A stretch of 15,006 nt of DNA from an uncultured Centipeda sp. (GTDB lineage: Bacteria > Bacillota > Negativicutes > Selenomonadales > Selenomonadaceae), in contig CALALM010000217.1 in assembly GCA_937925565.1 (NCBI GenBank), positions 1 through 15,006 of the forward strand, in the 5' to 3' direction. Under the pieces are notes generated by a model. The model did no database searches. It was not told the origin of the DNA and worked only from the letters and a program-made list of their open reading frames with translations. Below, piece after piece: positions 1-6,083 of the stretch. Position 1 is the stretch's first letter. The number at the start of each line of letters is the position of its first letter. The position numbers were made by a program, and so were the translations under genes.

Positions 1-546
1 GACACCAATTTAATGAAAAACCATGAGCGTACCCCAACAGGACTGCATGGGCGTCCTTGCTTTTTCTGTATGCGCGATAAAAAAGACAAGGATATTCTAT
101 GGATGATTCCGATTTCATCAAAGATCGCTAAGTACAAGTCTGTCATAGAGTCTAAAACAAAACGATGGGGCAGATGTGATACAATCGTTATCGGAAAAGT
201 ATTGGGAAATGAACGCGCCTTTCTTCTACAAAACATGTGTCCTGCTACAGACAAATATGTTGGCCGCGAATATACTTCAAATGGAAAATCAATACAACTT
301 CCAGAAGGATTAAAAAACGAGCTACATGAAAAAGCTGCACGCGTTTTAGAAACGTATACGTTCCGCAGTAAAAAAGTGATATTTCCTGATGTAGAAAAGA
401 TAAAGTCAGAGTTATTGTCCCAGCTCGCAAAGGATCGTGCACAGGAAAATACGCAATCAAATGCGGATCAGGTTCAACAGCCTAAAAAACGGCGTCCCGT
501 GATGCGAAAAAAGAATACGAGCAAGGATCAGCAGCATGGTCGTTGA
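1..546 (+). CDS. Conserved protein, 5'-truncated; possible ToxN/AbiQ-like toxin
   Basis: The reading frame is open from the window edge. The first Met (position 13) has no visible ribosome site, and the text before it continues in frame (D-T-N-L), so the true start probably lies outside. Counted from Met 13 there are 177 residues. The conserved-looking core is GRPCFFCM (13-20), WMIPISS (30-36), GRCDTIVIGKVLG (53-65) and AFLLQNMCP (69-77). From memory, this pattern belongs to a Firmicutes family often found on mobile elements, and its hydrophobic/Pro/Ser strand pattern recalls ToxN/AbiQ or PemK-like endoribonuclease folds. The assignment is tentative, since no catalytic residue can be named. 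The tail (about 147-177) is polar and very basic, unlike the core, and may bind nucleic acid. Base composition is the most AT-rich in the window. The gene converges on the ardC-like gene, with a hairpin between them. A type III antitoxin RNA, if present, would lie upstream and out of view. Confidence 0.6.
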   Translation, partial: DTNLMKNHERTPTGLHGRPCFFCMRDKKDKDILWMIPISSKIAKYKSVIESKTKRWGRCDTIVIGKVLGNERAFLLQNMCPATDKYVGREYTSNGKSIQLPEGLKNELHEKAARVLETYTFRSKKVIFPDVEKIKSELLSQLAKDRAQENTQSNADQVQQPKKRRPVMRKKNTSKDQQHGR

Positions 547-559
547 TAATCTTCTGCAC

Positions 560-596
560 ACAACAAAAGGTGTCCACAGCGGACACCTTTTGTTGT
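560..596. terminator. Perfect 16-bp hairpin between convergent genes; also a parS-like dyad
   Basis: Two perfect 16-nt arms (560-575 and 581-596) enclose a 5-nt loop. The outer part of the stem is A-rich on one side and T-rich on the other, as in bidirectional intrinsic terminators, and it sits between the plus-strand gene ending at 546 and the minus-strand gene ending at 614. The inner part is GGTGTCC-N5-GGACACC, which recurs exactly inside parB (see 4372-4396). It could therefore be a protein-binding site as well as, or instead of, a terminator. Confidence 0.75.
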
Positions 597-613
597 ACAT
601 GGCATGACACTTG

Positions 614-1855
614 TCATCGTCCCATGCTGCGTGCTTTTCCCTGTTCCTTTTTAGGCGTTCGTGCAACCTTGCGCTTGCGCGGAACAGTCGCTTTCTTCTC
701 CGGCTGCAGTTCTGCCGACGCGGCAGTCTTTTCAACCGTTTCTTCTTTTTTCGCCGCGACAGACTTGCCCTTATGGGAAACGGCCGCCTTCTTTTCCGTT
801 GATGCCTGTGCCTGTTCAGACTCCTTCTCTGTCGCTTTCACCGGGGCTGTGTGACGCGCTTTCCACTCCGCGACGATTTCAGCACTGCGCTCCTTGCTTA
901 CAACACGCACCTTCTCGATCATATGCTCTTTCATGTAATCTGCAGCACGTTCAGCATCGCGGGCTGCGCGAAAGAGTTCGTTCGGATCGTCACGCAAAAC
1001 TTTTGCCCATGACTGGAGATATGCGGTATGGTTCTTTCGATGCCCCTCGTCGAAATGCAGACCATACTCCTGGTGAATGAACAACGAGGCAAGTTCTGCG
1101 CGCAGTTCCTCCCGCGCATATGTCTTTTTATCAAAGCCGGGTTCCTCTATCAATGTTTGACGCGCAAGTCGGGATTTATGCCCGGTACTATGCGCAATCT
1201 CATGTGCCACCGTCGCATAGAAAGCGTCTGTGGTCTTGAATCCCTCTTTCGGCGTCACATGAATCTCATCTGTCATGGGCTGGTAGAAGTTTTGCCCTGC
1301 CTGATCGAAGTGAATTTTCGCCTCGCTGTTTGCGATCATGTGCTCCATCTTCTCATTCAGTTCTTCCGGTTCTCTCGCTGCTTTCTGTAATGGGGGAATG
1401 CCCTCCATTTGTTCCGCATTGAATACCACATAGGACTTGATGATCGGCTGTGGCAGACGCTCCTTTTTGACGGCCATACAACCGTCAGCATTCACTTCAT
1501 ACACAGGTTCTTTTTTCCCTGTTTTTGGGTTCTTTTCCCAAACCTCGCGTTCAAACTGGTAATATTCGATGTGTGTACCTTTTTCGCCCTTCTTGATCCG
1601 TCCACCCATCTCCTGCACCTGCTTGAACGTGCCCCAGCGCGGATCGGTATAGCCGTGCTGCATCGCAACGAAGGAAAGGCGAAGATTGTTGCCACCGCGA
1701 TAGTAGCTTGAACGACCACTGCGCTGCATGATGTTACGCGGGCGTCCACTCACGGTAAGACCGGATTCCCAAAACAGCGGCTTTCCGGCCTCGATGTCGG
1801 CAACAATCTTTTCGACAACCTCCTTGCGATCCTCCATGATCTTATCCATGCTCAT
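614..1855 (-). CDS. ArdC-like antirestriction protein: ssDNA-binding domain plus zincin metallopeptidase
   Basis: This 413-residue protein matches the ArdC/TraC-primase-type layout. The N-terminal ArdC-N-like domain spans about 8-150 and includes the segment W74-G-T-F-K followed by GGRIKKGEKG (84-93). A zincin-like domain follows (about 165-315). The zinc motif HEIAH is visible at 218-222 (H218, E219, H222), and the downstream helix REELRAELAS (248-257) carries the likely third ligand Glu. In known plasmids ArdC protects incoming DNA from host restriction during conjugation. Residues about 335-413 are an extra tail rich in Lys, Ala and Glu with PRKRK and PKKEQGK patches, resembling histone-H1-like DNA-binding tails. 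The ATG overlaps the TGA of the preceding gene (ATGA), implying translational coupling. The shorter start at Met3 cannot be excluded. The sequence identifies the family well; antirestriction activity itself is inferred. Confidence 0.88.
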   Translation of the reverse strand: MSMDKIMEDRKEVVEKIVADIEAGKPLFWESGLTVSGRPRNIMQRSGRSSYYRGGNNLRLSFVAMQHGYTDPRWGTFKQVQEMGGRIKKGEKGTHIEYYQFEREVWEKNPKTGKKEPVYEVNADGCMAVKKERLPQPIIKSYVVFNAEQMEGIPPLQKAAREPEELNEKMEHMIANSEAKIHFDQAGQNFYQPMTDEIHVTPKEGFKTTDAFYATVAHEIAHSTGHKSRLARQTLIEEPGFDKKTYAREELRAELASLFIHQEYGLHFDEGHRKNHTAYLQSWAKVLRDDPNELFRAARDAERAADYMKEHMIEKVRVVSKERSAEIVAEWKARHTAPVKATEKESEQAQASTEKKAAVSHKGKSVAAKKEETVEKTAASAELQPEKKATVPRKRKVARTPKKEQGKARSMGR

Positions 1856-2148
1856 TTTTCCGTCGCCTCCTCGTCATCCTCAGCTTGCAGTTCGCGTTCC
1901 TCTTCCGGAAGCAAAACATCTTCCTCGGGCACAATACCGTATTTCTCGATAACGTCCTGCGCCTGTGCGTCCTTGTCCTTTAACATGTTCATTCCTCCTG
2001 TCGTAACCAGTTCTGCCCGTACAGCATCTGCATCGGCACGCATGGAAAACACAGCACCACGGTTATACCAGACGTAACCGTTCTCATGCGCCGCACAGCT
2101 GTCAGCGGCAAACACACTTCTGCCATCTTCGATCAGTTCCAAACGCAT
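1852..2148 (-). CDS. Small hypothetical protein with acidic C-terminus and strong internal start
   Basis: I do not recognise this family. The frame is open from an ATG at 2154, but GAGGAGGG (2155-2162) abuts that codon, so the ATG at 2148 (98 residues) is better spaced. Residues about 1-50 form a compact, mostly non-charged segment. From about residue 55 the protein becomes strongly acidic: 17 of the last 44 residues are Asp or Glu. A second very good ribosome site, CAGGAGGA (1993-2000), lies 7 nt before an in-frame ATG at 1986 and could yield the acidic 44-residue part alone. The gene is coupled to the ardC-like gene by a 4-bp overlap and follows the rep-like gene after a short gap, so it belongs to the same operon. 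A role as a small accessory of the element (for example an acidic DNA mimic) is possible but unproven. Confidence 0.6.
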   Translation of the reverse strand: MRLELIEDGRSVFAADSCAAHENGYVWYNRGAVFSMRADADAVRAELVTTGGMNMLKDKDAQAQDVIEKYGIVPEEDVLLPEEERELQAEDDEEATEK

Positions 2149-2163
2149 CAGCATCCCTCCTCT

Positions 2164-3321
2164 CTACGTCCCAGTCCCTTTGGTACGCTGTTTCCACGCT
2201 TGAACAAGGTCTGTTCCGTGTAAGCCCTCGCATCCTGGAACGGTAACAGACTCATAAGTCTCTTTCTCTGCCGCGATCATAGCCTCAATCCGCGCCTTTT
2301 GCGTAGCAATCGCTTCTTGTCGTCGCCGCTTCTCTTTGGCTGCGATTTCCTCCGCAACACCTTTCCCGTCCACATAGTCCTGTTCAAGCGCACGACGTAG
2401 CCACCCGCCCGGATTCTTCACCTTCCCTTCGACCACGAGCCGCCGCAGATAACGGCACTTGTCCCAAATGGTAATGTAGCCGTATTCCCGGAGAAAGCCC
2501 CGTGCAGTATTCTCCGAAATTCCAAATTCACTGAGAACGGTGATTACTTCGTCCTCTGCCACACTGCGCTCGCCATCGAAAAGCCTCGTAGAAGAACTTT
2601 GTCTTCCTGGAAAGGACACTATGAGTTCTCCCGGAGCAGCCCCCATTTCCTCTCTGATCACATCTAGGACTTTCTGACGTGTCGCGTCTCTCTCTGAAGG
2701 TTCTTCTTCCCTAGAGTGAACACCAATATGTTCTTCTTCATCTTTGCTTGAGTTACTTGTTGTTGTTGATGTTGTTGTTTTATTATCATAATGATTAAGA
2801 ACAACAACACCATTGGTAGTATTAACACTTGTATTATTAGTGTCCGCTTTCACGGTGTCCCATGAGATAGGACGCGAGAATTCTGCGGTCTTTTCGCCGT
2901 GTCCTATCTCGTGGGACGCGGTGTCTTCAATCGAGCTATCCGGCGTGCTTTCTTCCGGCTGCTCAATTTTTTCTGCACGCAATTCTAAAACACGCTGCGG
3001 ATCAAGATTGATCTCGTATGTGTTCCGGAAAAATTTCTGATTGCCGCTGCGCGACTGGATCACCGTAATATATCCATAGTCCACGAGCTGCTTCATGTAT
3101 TTCGTATAGGTGTTCTTGTTGATCTGCAAGTCATAGCAGATTTTATCCCTACCAGGAAATGCACCGTTCCCAAACGTACACACATAGGAGTAAATCGCCT
3201 TCGCGATCACATGCAGTTCCCGATCCTGCATGACGTATTTGCCGACCATCCCATAACCACATTCAAGTATGCTTTTGGGATATTGACGAATATGTTCTTC
3301 GGGGGCTTGTGATTGTTCCAT
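2164..3321 (-). CDS. Plasmid replication-initiator-like protein (winged-helix N-terminus)
   Basis: The start is set at 3321 because AGGAGG (3328-3333) lies 6 nt upstream; this gives 385 residues. A 27-residue longer form would run deep into parB and lacks such a site. Residues about 10-105 look like a winged-helix domain of the kind found in plasmid initiators and phage replication proteins, with a recognition helix near INKNTYTKYMKQLVDYGYI (67-85). Residues about 120-215 are a low-complexity, Thr/Asn/Ser/Glu-rich linker. Residues about 216-318 form a second helical domain with a conserved-looking GRV/NPGGWLRRALE-type segment (NPGGWLRRALEQDY at 303-316). The C-terminal 60 residues are charged and coiled-coil-like (324-355). 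An initiator next to parAB is the usual plasmid backbone order. A transcriptional regulator of the element is the main alternative. The linker-coding DNA holds unusual repeats (see 2749-2925). Confidence 0.7.
   Translation of the reverse strand: MEQSQAPEEHIRQYPKSILECGYGMVGKYVMQDRELHVIAKAIYSYVCTFGNGAFPGRDKICYDLQINKNTYTKYMKQLVDYGYITVIQSRSGNQKFFRNTYEINLDPQRVLELRAEKIEQPEESTPDSSIEDTASHEIGHGEKTAEFSRPISWDTVKADTNNTSVNTTNGVVVLNHYDNKTTTSTTTSNSSKDEEEHIGVHSREEEPSERDATRQKVLDVIREEMGAAPGELIVSFPGRQSSSTRLFDGERSVAEDEVITVLSEFGISENTARGFLREYGYITIWDKCRYLRRLVVEGKVKNPGGWLRRALEQDYVDGKGVAEEIAAKEKRRRQEAIATQKARIEAMIAAEKETYESVTVPGCEGLHGTDLVQAWKQRTKGTGT
2749..2925. other. Candidate origin: AT-rich tract next to paired GTGTCC-N9-GGACGC repeats inside rep
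   Basis: Within the linker-coding part of the rep-like gene there is a markedly AT-rich run (about 2749-2850) with TTG/TTGTTG reiterations. Next to it are two units of GTGTCC-N9-GGACGCG (2855-2876 and 2899-2920), 44 bp apart. The inner segments are also inverted: 2857-2873 and 2901-2917 are reverse complements at 16 of 17 positions. Further GTGTC cores occur at 2840 and 2921. In RepA_N-type plasmids the origin is known to lie inside the central part of the rep gene, so this layout suggests an origin or initiator-binding region. It is an inference from arrangement alone. Confidence 0.4.
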
Positions 3322-3331
3322 CGCTGACCTC

Positions 3332-4459
3332 CTAACTTTGCCGTTGCGGCTGGTTGTTCCAACAATAATCCAAGAAACTACGTAAGGGCATGTGCCTTTC
3401 ATTTGCGGCCTTCCTCAGATCATCCACGGTATAAAGAGCCGATAGTGCCTTTGTGAGAGCTACACCCTCTCTGTCCCGACCTTTCTTTCCCAGTTCATCA
3501 CACAGGTTCAAGATAATCTCAGCCGCTTCTTCGGTTGTCATATACACGCGAGAAGTCATTAAATTGGAAGCACGAGTATCTGCCTCTGCAACATCTTCGT
3601 CATAACCCTTGTCCTGCTCCTCCATGATCGGCAACCGCTCCTGTCCTTCCACTTCTTCAAGGAGCGTTTCAATAGACCGTTCCTGCTCCTGTGGATGTTT
3701 CTGATCCTTAATCGCCTGAACGGTCGGGCGCATCCCTTCCTCATCGATTACGGCAAGAGCGTCATCCTGTGCATCCGCAGACAGGCTTGACAATTCGGCA
3801 GCGGCGGTCACTGTCATACGTCCATCCTCGACGGCCTCTTTTGCCGCATCGGATAACTTGCCAATAGATTCTTTGCGCTGTAGCGTCGTTTCGGATATGC
3901 CCAAGACACTTGCAAAAAATGTCCGGAATTTCCCTGTGACCTCCCCTGACGCTTTCTGTTGGTCGTAGATTTTCCGAATGATCGGCTTGATGTATAAAAT
4001 CTCTGCCGCTTCTTCCGTGGGGGAAAGATTGCGCCGTGATCCCTTGTTTGGAAACACAATGTTCAGTATTTCCATCTCGTGTAACGTAATGACACCTTCC
4101 AGCGGGTTCACAACTTCCCGAACGATCGTCGGCACGCGCGGATCATCCGTCGTGCCATGCTCAAGGCGATAGAGCTGTGCGAGGCGGCGACGATGCCCGC
4201 TGAGAATCATGAACTTTCCTTCTTCATCCGGATGCGGCTTCACAATCAGCGGCTCGATCCGCTGCGTAAGATCGATCATTGCAGCAAGTTCCTCAATGTT
4301 ATCCGTACTGTAGAACGCATTTTTCGGATTCGGCACAAGATCATGCACGTCCCGCAGAATGATTTCTTCGACAGGGTGTCCATTATGGACACCCTGCCCG
4401 ATCGGCTGCGAGTTCTTATTGAGGAGCTTTGCAATCAGCCCCGGATTCTGCTTTTTCAT
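3332..4459 (-). CDS. parB: ParB/RepB/Spo0J-family partition protein
   Basis: This 375-residue protein has the ParB order. The N-terminal catalytic-type domain is about 30-135, with SGHRRRLAQ (87-95) corresponding to the Arg-rich nucleotide-binding patch of ParB CTPases. A helix-turn-helix region follows (about 145-225), including LGISETTLQR (186-195) and the TVTAAAELS helix (216-224). The linker is acidic (about 240-290), and the C-terminal domain is about 300-375. ParB binds centromere sites (parS), spreads on DNA and stimulates ParA. The ATG overlaps the parA stop by one base (TGATG), so the two are translated together. The stop overlaps the ribosome site of the rep-like gene. A 25-bp palindrome sits inside the codons for residues about 22-30 (see 4372-4396). 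The Arg patch reads GHRRR rather than the commoner G(E/D)RR(Y/W). Confidence 0.92.
   Translation of the reverse strand: MKKQNPGLIAKLLNKNSQPIGQGVHNGHPVEEIILRDVHDLVPNPKNAFYSTDNIEELAAMIDLTQRIEPLIVKPHPDEEGKFMILSGHRRRLAQLYRLEHGTTDDPRVPTIVREVVNPLEGVITLHEMEILNIVFPNKGSRRNLSPTEEAAEILYIKPIIRKIYDQQKASGEVTGKFRTFFASVLGISETTLQRKESIGKLSDAAKEAVEDGRMTVTAAAELSSLSADAQDDALAVIDEEGMRPTVQAIKDQKHPQEQERSIETLLEEVEGQERLPIMEEQDKGYDEDVAEADTRASNLMTSRVYMTTEEAAEIILNLCDELGKKGRDREGVALTKALSALYTVDDLRKAANERHMPLRSFLDYCWNNQPQRQS
4372..4396. promoter_or_regulatory. Candidate parS: GGTGTCC-N5-GGACACC dyad inside parB
   Basis: Perfect 10-bp arms (4372-4381 and 4387-4396) flank 5 nt within the parB coding region. The inner 7-bp arms and the 5-bp spacing are identical to those of the hairpin at 560-596, while the spacer bases differ (ATTAT versus ACAGC). 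A terminator role is unlikely here, because it lies in the middle of an essential-looking operon with no T-tract. Conservation of arms and spacing with a variable centre is what a dimeric DNA-binding protein site would show. ParB is the obvious candidate binder. It does not resemble the canonical chromosomal parS (TGTTTCACGTGAAACA). Confidence 0.45.
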
Positions 4460-5220
4460 CAGGCTTCCTCCTCCATCTCAAGGAGTTCTTTCAGGAATCG
4501 AACAAGGTCAAGCGCAAAGCCGCATGTCGGCGAATATTCATAGATACTCCTGTGTTCCTCTGCCGATGCTTCCGGCTTATCCTTCGTATAGCGGATGCGT
4601 GTTGTAAACAACGGAATATCCTTGCGCATTTTTGCAAGAACACGGAAGCCGTGCGGCGTGGGGGAAAACTTATTGAGAAGACATCCACGAAAATGCAGCG
4701 TGGGATTGTAGTCTGCTTTGATTGCTTCAATGTACGTAATCATCTGTTCGACGCCACGAATACCGTACAGATCGGGCGTCGTCACAATGATTACGTCATC
4801 GCTGGCCGTCAATGCGTTGATAACAGAAGCGTTAATCGTCGGGGGATTATCGATCAGACAAATATCATATTCGCCATCGATGCTACGCAGCGCATTTCCA
4901 AGAATGGACTGCTGTACAATGTTCTCGTCCTTGATAACCGTCACATTGGCGTCAAGCAACCGTTCATCACTGGGGAGAAGATCGATTGCCGGATACCTGG
5001 TCGATGCGATTGCGGCACGGATCGGCAGTGTACCGGTCAAGACATCGGCAATCGTCCGCTCAGGATGCACGTCAAAAAACTGCGTCGCATTGCCTTGATC
5101 GTCGTTATCGACAACCAGAACACGCAGATCGCAGCTCTGTGCAAGAGCATAGGCAAGATTGACCGTAATCGTCGTCTTGCCTACGCCGCCCTTTTTGTTG
5201 ATGAGGGATATGGTTTTCAT
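4459..5220 (-). CDS. parA: ParA-family partition ATPase
   Basis: This 253-residue protein begins directly with the deviant Walker A motif KKGGVGKTT (9-17; signature Lys10, catalytic-site Lys15), followed by VLVVDNDDQGN (34-44) and a Walker B-like CLIDNPP (121-127). There is no N-terminal DNA-binding extension, so it is of the short, MinD/Soj-like ParA class. Such ATPases use the nucleoid as a track to segregate ParB-bound plasmids or elements. The ribosome site AAAGGAC (about 5228-5234) supports the start at 5220. It is the first gene of a parA-parB-rep run with overlapping or abutting joints. The upstream region is packed with inverted repeats, suggesting autoregulation. Confidence 0.95.
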   Translation of the reverse strand: MKTISLINKKGGVGKTTITVNLAYALAQSCDLRVLVVDNDDQGNATQFFDVHPERTIADVLTGTLPIRAAIASTRYPAIDLLPSDERLLDANVTVIKDENIVQQSILGNALRSIDGEYDICLIDNPPTINASVINALTASDDVIIVTTPDLYGIRGVEQMITYIEAIKADYNPTLHFRGCLLNKFSPTPHGFRVLAKMRKDIPLFTTRIRYTKDKPEASAEEHRSIYEYSPTCGFALDLVRFLKELLEMEEEA

Positions 5221-5231
5221 AAAAATCAGTC

Positions 5232-5303
5232 CTTTCGCTATTGTTCCTATTGCGAAAGTCTGCTATACTCAGATAAGCGATGATCTGTTTCGTGCAGACT
5301 TTC
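5232..5303. promoter_or_regulatory. parA upstream control region: nested inverted repeats and divergent promoters
   Basis: Two perfect inverted repeats interlock. CTTTCGC/GCGAAAG lies at 5232-5238 and 5252-5258; GAAAGTCTGC/GCAGACTTTC lies at 5254-5263 and 5294-5303. On the plus strand an extended -10, TGC-TATACT (5261-5269), has TTGTTC (5241-5246) 17 bp upstream. For parA on the minus strand, TTGATG (5303-5308) with GATCAT (5280-5285) at 17 bp is a weaker candidate. The repeats cover both promoters, as expected for an autoregulatory operator. Confidence 0.5.
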
Positions 5304-5344
5304 ATCAAAATGCTGTCAGTGTCCGCTGGCAGCATTTTTCTTTT
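5276..5344 (+). ncRNA. Predicted small RNA divergent from parA
   Basis: The promoter TTGTTC-17 bp-TGCTATACT predicts a start near 5276. About 30-60 nt later comes a 13-bp hairpin followed by a T-rich tail, giving a transcript of about 70 nt. The first part may fold too (GATGA/TCATC and TCTG/CAGA around 5280-5306). No convincing ribosome site plus ORF is seen in it. It would be antisense to the parA leader if parA starts from the 5280-5308 promoter. Function is unknown; copy-number or partition control is only a suggestion. Confidence 0.35.
5307..5344 (+). terminator. Intrinsic terminator facing right, between parA and the regulator gene
   Basis: The arms 5307-5319 and 5326-5338 pair over 13 bp with one G-U, with a 6-nt loop, and are followed by TTTTTCTTTT on the plus strand. 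In the minus direction only four Ts follow, so it is a weaker stop for the gene at 5418-5909. No plus-strand protein gene ends here, which is what points to the small transcript above. Confidence 0.7.
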
Positions 5345-5417
5345 GGGGCTGAATGGGATTGGCTTCTGTGTTCCTCTAGCATATCAGAGAAACAACACCC
5401 AAAAATTCTATGATTTT

Positions 5418-5909
5418 TCACTTTAGCTGATCCCCCCATATATCAAGCACATCTGTGCCGAGGCATTCAGCTATTTTCATAGCAACCAAAGTTGACGGAA
5501 TCTCCGGCTCGACATCATCCTCATACTTGACATACAGATGAAACGGAATGCCGATTGATTCTATGACCTCTCGCTGTGACAGTTTCTTTCGTGCCCGAAT
5601 CTGCCGCAGACGGTTTCCAATACGACGCTGGAAAGAAGCAAGAAAAGGACTCTCCTCTACAAACGTCTTCCCGCAATCGTGGCAACGATAGCGTCGCCGA
5701 TTGTAAACGTATCTCTTAGTCGCCCCCGGGATTCCGCGTAGCACTTGTGGGCGATATTGATGTACGCCGATATGGGACGAGCTGCAAAAGGGGCAGATGA
5801 TATGCCCCGGATGCGGCAGATGAAAATGTACCTCTCCATCCGTCATGCTCTCCACACAACCATCAGGGAGTCTATCAACGTAGTTGACAAACTCCGTGGG
5901 CTTTATCAT
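5418..5909 (-). CDS. ISL3-type zinc ribbon fused to XRE helix-turn-helix regulator
   Basis: The start is placed at 5909 because GAGGTG (5915-5920) precedes it; a longer open frame up to 6053 would cross two hairpins and a promoter. The protein has 163 residues. Residues about 36-90 form a four-cysteine zinc ribbon (C39-P-F-C42 and C76-H-D-C79) with the intervening RGIPGATKRYVYNRRRYRC (58-76), very like the N-terminal zinc finger of ISL3-family transposases. Residues about 98-160 are a Cro/C1-type helix-turn-helix (LRQIRARKKLSQREVIESIG, 101-120). No transposase catalytic domain follows. It lies upstream of parA and behind its own promoter with a palindromic operator, so it is probably a DNA-binding regulator of the element, perhaps built from a transposase part. 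The C-terminal LGTDVLDIWGDQL resembles XRE plasmid and phage repressors. Confidence 0.8.
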   Translation of the reverse strand: MIKPTEFVNYVDRLPDGCVESMTDGEVHFHLPHPGHIICPFCSSSHIGVHQYRPQVLRGIPGATKRYVYNRRRYRCHDCGKTFVEESPFLASFQRRIGNRLRQIRARKKLSQREVIESIGIPFHLYVKYEDDVEPEIPSTLVAMKIAECLGTDVLDIWGDQLK

Positions 5910-5937
5910 ATTCTCACCTCTTTCCGGACAAAAAAAT

Positions 5938-5982
5938 AAATGCTGCGAAGATACAATTTGTATCTCCACAACATTTATTATA
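5938..5982 (-). promoter_or_regulatory. Promoter and palindromic operator of the zinc-ribbon/XRE regulator
   Basis: A consensus -10, TATAAT, lies on the minus strand at 5977-5982; at 17 bp upstream only ACATTG is found. Directly downstream is a perfect 8-1-8 palindrome, AGATACAATTTGTATCT (5949-5965), inside a longer 19-bp-arm dyad (5938-5956/5958-5976) whose minus-strand RNA pairs completely if G-U is allowed. A run of Ts follows (5930-5936 on the minus strand). It could act as an autorepressor operator, a leader attenuator, or both. Confidence 0.6.
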
Positions 5983-5987
5983 GAGCC

Positions 5988-6025
5988 AAAAAAGTGGCAC
6001 AATGTACCGTATGGTTCATTGTGCC
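5988..6025 (-). terminator. Terminator of the sensor/kinase/regulator operon
   Basis: Arms GGCACAATG (5996-6004) and CATTGTGCC (6017-6025) form a perfect 9-bp stem, with further weak pairing inside. Read on the minus strand the hairpin is followed by ACTTTTTT. It lies about 60 bp after the response-regulator stop and before the next promoter. It also marks the compositional change between the two halves of the window. Confidence 0.8.
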
Positions 6026-6083
6026 GATAAGAACGGGCAAAAAGATGCACCAAGGCGATGGTGCTGAAATGATCCGTGATTTC

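Noticed and set aside
2740..2925. CRISPR array or tandem repeat
   Set aside because: Only two repeat units, partly inverted, inside a coding sequence; no regular spacer pattern. An origin-like element fits better.
5418..5909. Insertion sequence of the ISL3 family
   Set aside because: Only the zinc-finger part resembles ISL3; there is no catalytic domain, no terminal inverted repeats and the helix-turn-helix part continues in frame.
5910..6053. N-terminal extension of the zinc-ribbon/XRE protein
   Set aside because: It would cross the TATAAT promoter, the palindrome and a terminator; the ATG at 5909 has GAGGTG upstream.
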